DNA from: Micromonospora antibiotica
GTDB taxonomy: Bacteria > Actinomycetota > Actinomycetes > Mycobacteriales > Micromonosporaceae
Assembly: GCF_017599305.1 (NCBI RefSeq)
Contig: NZ_JAGFWR010000003.1
Location: forward strand, 186,001-250,000
DNA: 64,000 nucleotides
Reading direction: 5' to 3'
Numbering within the stretch: the first letter of the stretch is position 1; each line of letters starts with the position of its first letter. The position numbers and the translations under genes are program-made. Below the pieces are notes generated by a model. That model did no database searches. It saw nothing but the letters and a program-made list of their open reading frames with translations, and was not told the DNA's origin. Positions 58,523-64,000 of this stretch are shown here, piece by piece.

Positions 58523-59590
58523 ATGCGTCTGAATCGATCGATGAAACTGGTGCGGCACCGGTTGCCCGCGTTCGCTCTCGGTCTGGGCGCGGTCACCCTC
58601 GTCGCCACCCCCGCCGCCGCCGTGCCGGCGGGCGTCCACCCGGCGGGCCCCGCCACGGGCGTCGCCTCCGCAGCCGCCCGTCCGGGCGACGCGGCGGCGC
58701 AGGCCCGCACCGTGGGCACCGCCACCCGCCCCTCGGCTGCGCGGGCGGCGGGCTGGACGCCGGTGCCGGGTACGGCGCAGGCGCGGTCCGCGCCGGCCAC
58801 CGCCACCTACGGGGGCGACCTGCACGTCTTCGTGCAGGGCCCCGACGGGCAGGTACGGGTCGACCGGTACGACACGAACACCGACGCCTGGTCCGGCTGG
58901 TCCACCGTCCCCGGTGACGCCATGGCGACCTCGGCACCGGCGGCTGCCGTCTACGGCGGGGAACTGCACCTGTTCGTGCAGTCCGACCAGAAGATCCGCA
59001 CCAACCGGTACGCCCTGGACACCGGCGCCTGGTCCGGCTGGAGCACGGTCGGTGGCACCACGTCCGCGTCGTCGGCCCCGTCCGCCACCGTCTACGGCGG
59101 CCAACTGCACCTGTTCGTCCGGGGCGCGAACGGCAAGGTCCGCACCAACCAGTACACGCTGGACACCGCCGCCTGGTCCGGCTGGGCAACCCTGGCCGGC
59201 CCGACCGGTGCCAACTCGGCCCCGTCCGCCGCCATCTACGGCGGTGACCTGCACGTCTTCGTCCGGGGCACGAACGGCAACGTGCGCACCAACAGGTACT
59301 CGCTGGCCACCGGGGCCTGGTCGGGGTGGAGCGACGTGCCCGGCACCGCGCGTGCCGCGTCCGCGCCGGCCGCCCTGGTCTACGGTGGCGGGCTGCACGT
59401 CTTCGTCCGCACCGGCGGCGACGACCTGCGTACCGCCTGGTATCTGCAGGACTCCGGCGCGTGGACGGGCTGGAGCACGGTCGACGGCCCGGGCCAGACG
59501 ATCTCCGCCCCGGCGGGAAGCGTCTACGGCGGTCTGGTGCGGCTCTTCGTCCGGGGTGCCGACGACGAGATCTACCAGGGCCAGCCCTGA
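58523..59590 (+). CDS. Secreted beta-propeller (tectonin/PLL-like) repeat protein
   Basis: A 355-residue exported protein; ATG 58523 follows AAGGGAGA. A signal peptide ends near AAAVPAG, then a ~50-residue Ala-rich linker. From ~75 there are about six repeats of ~48 residues with the pattern YGG-LH-FVRG-NG-VRTN-Y-L-T-AWSGWS-V-GT-SAPSA. The AWSGW and LHVFVRG words place it with lectin-like bladed propellers; sugar or surface binding is likely, no catalytic residues are seen. Confidence 0.78.
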   Translation: MRLNRSMKLVRHRLPAFALGLGAVTLVATPAAAVPAGVHPAGPATGVASAAARPGDAAAQARTVGTATRPSAARAAGWTPVPGTAQARSAPATATYGGDLHVFVQGPDGQVRVDRYDTNTDAWSGWSTVPGDAMATSAPAAAVYGGELHLFVQSDQKIRTNRYALDTGAWSGWSTVGGTTSASSAPSATVYGGQLHLFVRGANGKVRTNQYTLDTAAWSGWATLAGPTGANSAPSAAIYGGDLHVFVRGTNGNVRTNRYSLATGAWSGWSDVPGTARAASAPAALVYGGGLHVFVRTGGDDLRTAWYLQDSGAWTGWSTVDGPGQTISAPAGSVYGGLVRLFVRGADDEIYQGQP

Positions 59591-59604
59591 CGGTTGCCGC
59601 TCCC

Positions 59605-59643
59605 ACGCCACCCCGTCCACCGACCCGGTGGGCGGGGTGGCGT
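59605..59643. terminator. Terminator hairpin
   Basis: Outer 11-bp perfect stem (59605-59615/59633-59643) continued by an inner 6-bp stem (59617-59622/59626-59631), 15 bp after the propeller gene. Confidence 0.8.
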
Positions 59644-59707
59644 CGTGTCGCGGGCCGGGCGGTGGTGTGCGCAGTCCGGGCCGGACGGTGGTGGCTAGAG
59701 TCCGGGC

Positions 59708-60406
59708 ATGGATGCGCAGGGGCGACGGGCGGTCGTGGTGGGCAACAGCGACGGCGTCGGGCTGGCCCTGACCCGGCAACTGGTGGCGGCCGGCTGGACG
59801 GTCGCCGGGGTGTCCCGCAGCGGCAGCGACCTGACCGCCCCCGGGTACACCCACAACGTCGCCGACGTCACCGGCGACGCCTACCGCACGGTGCTGGCCG
59901 GGGCGGTCGACCGGCTCGGCGGGGTGGACGTGTGCGTCTACGCGGCGGGGGTCGGTGAGTTCTTCGACCTCGGTGACCTGGCGGCGCAGACCAGGGCGTT
60001 GGAGGTCAACCTGATCGGTGCGGCGCGCACCGTGGAGGTGGTCGTGCCGGCGATGGTGGCCGGCGGCGGCGGGCACCTCGTGGGCCTGTCCAGCCTCGCC
60101 GACGCCGCCCCGTCGGCCCAGGCCCCCGGGTACGCCGCCGCCAAGGCGGGGTTGACGTCGTACCTGGTGGGGTTGCGGGGCGCGCTGCGCCCGCACGGGG
60201 TGCGGGTGACCGTCGTGCGGTTCGGGTTCGTCGACACCAAGATGGCGAAGTCACCGGTCAAGCCGATGCTGCTCAGCGTGGAGCGGGCCGCCGACGTGGT
60301 GCGCGACTGCCTGCGTACCCGGCCGGCGGTCGTCTCCCGGCCCCGGCGGATGGCCGCGGTGGTGCGGGTGGCCGGGGTCGCGGCGAGGGTGGCTGCCCGG
60401 CGTTGA
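59708..60406 (+). CDS. SDR-family oxidoreductase, 2
   Basis: A 232-residue short-chain dehydrogenase starting at ATG 59708. The cofactor loop reads GNSDGVG in place of the common TGxxxGxG, and YAAGVG replaces NNAG. The catalytic residues are kept (SLADAAPS Ser region, GYAAAKAG with Tyr and Lys). GVSRSGSD suggests NADP binding. The substrate is unknown; it appears to be a single-gene unit. Confidence 0.78.
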   Translation: MDAQGRRAVVVGNSDGVGLALTRQLVAAGWTVAGVSRSGSDLTAPGYTHNVADVTGDAYRTVLAGAVDRLGGVDVCVYAAGVGEFFDLGDLAAQTRALEVNLIGAARTVEVVVPAMVAGGGGHLVGLSSLADAAPSAQAPGYAAAKAGLTSYLVGLRGALRPHGVRVTVVRFGFVDTKMAKSPVKPMLLSVERAADVVRDCLRTRPAVVSRPRRMAAVVRVAGVAARVAARR

Positions 60407-60706
60407 GCCGTCCCGGCCGGGCGACCGGGCCGACCGGCGGCACGGCACGGCACCACCCGGGCCCACCGCCTTGAATTCGCGACGATCGTCGTGGGATTCT
60501 GATGCGTCGATGGCTTGCCGCGCGCGGGGCTGACAGTCGTCCAGGGCAACCGGGAGCCGTTGGGTTTCCGGGGGACGGCGACAAGCACGACGGAACGACG
60601 CCAGCACTCCCGTCCATCAGTCCCGCCCGCCGTCTCGACGCCCTCGTGGGCGACGCAACCCCGACCGGCCGGGCGGTGTGCTGTGGTGACCCACGAAGGA
60701 ACCCGT
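60407..60706. promoter_or_regulatory. Intergenic region (300 bp) with candidate promoter and palindrome
   Basis: TTGAAT (60471-60476), 18 nt, GATTCT (60495-60500) form a possible promoter for the arabinofuranosidase gene. A perfect 12-bp palindrome CGACGATCGTCG (60480-60491) lies in the spacer and could be an operator. Confidence 0.4.
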
Positions 60707-62800
60707 ATGAACAGAGATTCCGCCCCGTCGTCGCGCCCGTCGCGTCGCCGGGAGCGCTGGACGGCGCTCGCCGCGAGCCTGCTGCTCGCCACCGGTGGGC
60801 TCGCCGTGACCGGCCCGTCGCCCGCCGACGCGGCGGCGGACCCGGTGGCGGTGACCGTCAACGCCAACGCGGGGCTGGCCACCGTGCCGGCCACCGCGTT
60901 GGGCGTCAACCACGCCATCTGGGACTCCCAGCTCGGCACGGCCGAGACGTCGGACCTGCTCAAGGCCGCCGGGGTGCGGATGATGCGCTACCCGGGCGGC
61001 TCGTACGCCGATATCTACCACTGGCGTGACCACACCGCGCCCGGCGGGTACGTCGCACCGAACACCGACTTCGACACGTTCATGGCCGCCGCCCGGCGGG
61101 TCGGCGCGCAGCCGATGATCATCGCGAACTACGGCACCGGCTCCCCCGCCGAGGCCGCCGACTGGGTGCGCTACGCCAACGCCACCAAGGGGTACGGCGC
61201 GAAGTGGTGGACGGTCGGCAACGAGAACTACGGCAACGGGCACTACGGGTCGGCCTGGGAGGCCGACGACCACCCCGACAAGAGCGCCAGCCAGTACGCC
61301 CGGCTGGTGGTCGACTACGCCGACGCGATGAAGGCGGTCGATCCGACGATCAAGGTCGGCGCGGTGCTGACCATGCCGGGGAACTGGCCGGACGGGATCA
61401 CCGCCGGCAGTGACCCGGGCCCGTGGAACCGGACCGTGCTCTCCCTCGCCGGCCCCAAGATCGACTTCGTGGACGTGCACTGGTACCCCGGTGGCACCGC
61501 CGCCGAGTCGCTGGCCCGTACGGCCCACATCGACGAGGCGGCCCACCTGCTGCGCGACCAGCTCACCCGGTACGCCGGCCCGAACGCCGCCCGGATCGGC
61601 ATCAGCTTCACCGAGCTGAACGTCGGCACCGGGCAGAACACCCAGCCGGGTGCGCTGTTCCTCGCCGACGCCTACAGCGACCTGCTGGAGAACGGCGTCT
61701 TCACCGTGCAGTGGTGGAACGTGCACAACGGCATCGGCACCGTGTCGCAGGTGGGCGGGCAGACCGACTACGGCGACTTCGGGCTGCTGTCCAGCGGCGG
61801 GTGCACCGCCGACAACTCGGTCTGCGAGCCGCCGCTGAACACCCCGTTCGCGCCGTACCACGGGCTGTCGATGATGAACCTGTTCGCCCGACCGGGTGAC
61901 CAGTTCGTCCGCGCCGCCACCGACGAGCCGCTGGTCACCGCGCACGCCGTGCGGCGGGCCGACGGGGATCTCGCGGTGCTGCTGGTCAACAAGGACCCGG
62001 ACAACGCCCACCCGGTCACCATCGACTACGCCGGCTTCACCCCGTCGGCTGCCGCGCCGACGACGTACTCGCTGACCAACGGGGCGTCCGGCGTGGTCAC
62101 CGGGCAGTCGGGCAGCGCCGCCAGCGCGACGCTGCCGGCGTACTCGCTGACCACGCTGGTGCTGCGGCCCTCGTCCCCGGTCACCGCGCACCCGGCCCCG
62201 CCGGGGCAGCCGACCGCGAGCGGGGTGACCGACCGGTCGGCGACGATCTCCTGGTCGCCGGCCCCGCCGAAGGGCGCCCCGATCGCCAAGTACGAGGTGT
62301 ACCGGCAGAACGGCACGGTCAGCGAGCAGCTCGGTGAGACGGCCGGCACCTCGTTCACCGTCGACAACCTCGTCCCGGGCACCCGGTACACGCTCAACGT
62401 GCTGACCCGGGACACCGCCGGGAAGGTGTCCTGGTCGTCGTCGCCGGTCACGTTCACCACCGCCGGCCCGGCCGAGAGCACCTGCACCGTCCGGCTCACC
62501 ACGGCCAGCGACTGGGGCAACGGCTGGGTCGGCAACGTCGAGATCGTCAACAACGGGGCGAACCCCGTCGACGGTTGGACGTTGACCTGGAGCTGGCCGA
62601 CCGGCTGGCAGCAGGTGAGCAGCGGCTGGAGCGCCACCTGGACGCAGACCGGGCGTACCGTGACGGTCGCCAGCACCGACGACAACCGGCGGATCGCCGC
62701 CGGTGGCAGCACCACCGCCGGTTTCGTCGGGGCCTACAGCGGCCCGAACGTCCCGCCCACCGGTTTCGTGCTCAACGGCACCCCCTGCACGGTGGGGTGA
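60707..62800 (+). CDS. Secreted alpha-L-arabinofuranosidase-like hydrolase with Fn3 and CBM2
   Basis: A 697-residue exported enzyme; ATG 60707 follows GAAGGA. A signal peptide ends near ADAAA. The catalytic part (~45-470) resembles GH51/alpha-L-arabinofuranosidase-type barrels: RYPGGSYADIYHW, WWTVGNENYGNG (acid/base Glu after Asn), DVHWYPGG and ISFTELNVG (nucleophile Glu candidate). A Fn3 domain (~495-580, PTASGVTDRSATISWSPAP ... GTRYTLNVLTRD) and a C-terminal CBM2 (~590-697, CTVRLTTASDWGNGWVGNVEI) follow. It acts outside the cell on arabinoxylan or similar polymers. Confidence 0.83.
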   Translation: MNRDSAPSSRPSRRRERWTALAASLLLATGGLAVTGPSPADAAADPVAVTVNANAGLATVPATALGVNHAIWDSQLGTAETSDLLKAAGVRMMRYPGGSYADIYHWRDHTAPGGYVAPNTDFDTFMAAARRVGAQPMIIANYGTGSPAEAADWVRYANATKGYGAKWWTVGNENYGNGHYGSAWEADDHPDKSASQYARLVVDYADAMKAVDPTIKVGAVLTMPGNWPDGITAGSDPGPWNRTVLSLAGPKIDFVDVHWYPGGTAAESLARTAHIDEAAHLLRDQLTRYAGPNAARIGISFTELNVGTGQNTQPGALFLADAYSDLLENGVFTVQWWNVHNGIGTVSQVGGQTDYGDFGLLSSGGCTADNSVCEPPLNTPFAPYHGLSMMNLFARPGDQFVRAATDEPLVTAHAVRRADGDLAVLLVNKDPDNAHPVTIDYAGFTPSAAAPTTYSLTNGASGVVTGQSGSAASATLPAYSLTTLVLRPSSPVTAHPAPPGQPTASGVTDRSATISWSPAPPKGAPIAKYEVYRQNGTVSEQLGETAGTSFTVDNLVPGTRYTLNVLTRDTAGKVSWSSSPVTFTTAGPAESTCTVRLTTASDWGNGWVGNVEIVNNGANPVDGWTLTWSWPTGWQQVSSGWSATWTQTGRTVTVASTDDNRRIAAGGSTTAGFVGAYSGPNVPPTGFVLNGTPCTVG

Positions 62801-62806
62801 CCGGGG

Positions 62807-62851
62807 CCGGGTGGCCGTCGGCGCAGCGGTGCTGCGGCGGCGGCCACCCGG
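62807..62851. terminator. Terminator hairpin between convergent genes
   Basis: Perfect 11-bp stem (62807-62817/62841-62851) with a 23-nt GC-rich loop, between the arabinofuranosidase and peptidase genes. Confidence 0.65.
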
Positions 62852-62858
62852 GGAGCGG

Positions 62859-64000
62859 TCAGAGACCTGCCGCGTGGGCGGCGGGGGTGCCGCCGACCAC
62901 CGGAAGAACGATCTTGCTGCTCTTCAGGGCGACCTGGATGTTCGCGGCGGTGGTGTCCGCCTGGCTGGAGTACTGCGGGTAGCTGGCCACGATGATCACG
63001 CCGATCCGGTGGCCCGGCTTGAACACGTAGTCCTCCGGCAGCAGCGGGAAGGTGAAGTTGTACGACTCCCCCACCACCAGCGGCACGGCGGTGCGGATCG
63101 ACTGCCGGTTCTGGGCGTCCATGATGCCCTTGGTGACCAGCTCGTAGTCGGCCGTGGCGACCCGCTTGGCGGTCTGCTTGTAGCAGCCGTCGTCGGTCGG
63201 GCTGTTCAACCCCCAGCAGTCCTCCGTGGCCAGGGTGACGATGCCCTCACCGGAGGCCCGGTGCGCCACCCGCTCGTCGGTGCCGTAGTCGACCAGGATC
63301 GCCCCGAAGTTGGTGTCGGTCTGGTCGGCCGAGGCCCGCAGCTGCACCGTCGGCGTGCCCGAGATGTGCAGGGGCGCGGTCAGCGGCGCGGACAGGAACG
63401 CCAGCCGGTTCGGCTGCACGGTGTCCGGGTTGAGGATCATGGTGTTCTGGCTCTGGGTCCGGCTGTCCTGGAACGCGCCGGTCGCCGGCTTGGTCGTCGG
63501 CACCAGCTTCAGGCCCCCGGCCCCGGTGCTGCCGGGCTGGAGGAACACCTCGGTGTCGGCCTTACCGGGGATCGGCCAGTCGGCGTGGGTCTCCCACACG
63601 TCGGCGGCCCGCTCCAGGTCGACCCGGGGCTCGTCCATGATGCCGTTGGCGACCCCGTGCAGCCAGAAGTCGAACCACCGGTGCAGGGTGGACACCCACA
63701 CCGCGCGCCGCGAGTCGAACGGGTCGACGTGCCCCTCCTGGGAGAGCCACAGCTTGCGCTGGACGTTGTTCTCCGCCAGGGCGTACCAGAACTTGCTGAA
63801 GTGGTCCGCGCGGACGTTGTCGTCGTTGAGACCGTGGTAGAGCAGCACGCTGGCGGTCATGTTGGGGACCTTCTTGACGTAGCTGCGCTCGTTCCAGAAG
63901 GCGGTGTAGTCACCGGTCTCGTCGCCGTCGGCGGCGGCCATCGCGTCGCGTACCGGTTTGCAGTACTCCCGCCGCTCCGGGTTGGTGACCGTGTTGGCCA
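62859..64000 (-). CDS. Xaa-Pro dipeptidyl-peptidase (S15/CocE family), C-terminal part, cut by window edge
   Basis: The gene extends past the right edge; 380 residues are visible. Codons upstream of ATG 63941 continue in frame (NTVTNPERREYCKPVRDA), so that ATG is internal. Seen are NMTASVLLYHGLNDDNVRADH (catalytic Asp region), EGHVDP (catalytic His), and the C-terminal jelly-roll domain (ISGTPTVQLRASADQTDTNFGAILVDYG and PGHRIGVIIVAS). The nucleophile Ser and any signal peptide would lie outside the window. The family cleaves Xaa-Pro dipeptides from peptide N-termini. Confidence 0.85.
   Translation of the reverse strand, partial: ANTVTNPERREYCKPVRDAMAAADGDETGDYTAFWNERSYVKKVPNMTASVLLYHGLNDDNVRADHFSKFWYALAENNVQRKLWLSQEGHVDPFDSRRAVWVSTLHRWFDFWLHGVANGIMDEPRVDLERAADVWETHADWPIPGKADTEVFLQPGSTGAGGLKLVPTTKPATGAFQDSRTQSQNTMILNPDTVQPNRLAFLSAPLTAPLHISGTPTVQLRASADQTDTNFGAILVDYGTDERVAHRASGEGIVTLATEDCWGLNSPTDDGCYKQTAKRVATADYELVTKGIMDAQNRQSIRTAVPLVVGESYNFTFPLLPEDYVFKPGHRIGVIIVASYPQYSSQADTTAANIQVALKSSKIVLPVVGGTPAAHAAGL

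Overview
The window is very GC-rich actinobacterial DNA, with many GTG starts, TGA stops overlapping the next start, and strong GC hairpins between genes. Gene content and a repeated intergenic hairpin suggest Micromonospora or a close relative; this is inference, since there is no rRNA or housekeeping gene here to fix the genus. No tRNA, rRNA, CRISPR array, insertion sequence or phage gene was seen.

Most of the window (about 1-48.4 kb, possibly to 55.5 kb) reads as a large part of an enediyne-type biosynthetic gene cluster. At the left edge is the N-terminal two fifths of an enediyne polyketide synthase (PksE, KS-AT). Next to it (2.3-10.5 kb) are two DUF1702 (enediyne E3-like) genes, two large AhpD/CMD-fold proteins, a TIGR03084/DinB-type protein, and a DUF5987-GMC oxidoreductase pair. 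Then come an epoxidase-like flavoprotein, a 59-residue protein, a membrane O-acyltransferase with a long C-terminal extension, a RdmC-like hydrolase, and a complete peptide-type ABC importer with a permease-ATPase fusion (16.8-22.2 kb). A glycosyltransferase and an E1/SpnQ-type NDP-hexose 3-dehydrase (22.4-25.0 kb) point to a 3-deoxysugar.

The part from 25 to 30.7 kb carries an ECF42-like sigma factor, two DGPF/YCII proteins (each preceded by an ECF42-like promoter), a second acyltransferase and a DHA2 efflux pump that could export the product. From 30.8 to 48.4 kb lies a second biosynthetic block: a flavin monooxygenase, a GMC oxidoreductase, three tandem SgcJ/EcaC-like proteins, an iterative type I PKS of the 6-methylsalicylate/naphthoate kind (KS-AT-DH-KR-ACP), and, divergently, an aryl-AMP ligase. 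This block also has an SCP2 protein, a second glycosyltransferase, an epoxide-hydrolase-like protein, a P450 with its own 3Fe-4S ferredoxin, and an SDR. The simplest reading is an enediyne core joined to an aryl polyketide acid (made by the second PKS, activated by the ligase, oxidised by the P450) and to one or two sugars. No chromoprotein apoprotein gene is seen, and the remaining enediyne cassette (E4, E5, E10 and so on) and the other sugar genes must lie outside the window.

From 48.5 kb rightwards the content shifts to general functions: a TetR-controlled hydrolase operon, an aldo/keto reductase, a secreted hydrolase, a second epoxidase-like flavoprotein and a membrane protein. From about 55.5 kb the genes are for secreted polysaccharide degradation: a LacI regulator with a CBM2 esterase, a beta-propeller lectin-like protein, an SDR, an arabinofuranosidase with Fn3 and CBM2, and a partial Xaa-Pro dipeptidyl-peptidase. 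This part is bounded by two copies of the same intergenic hairpin repeat and probably marks the end of the cluster.
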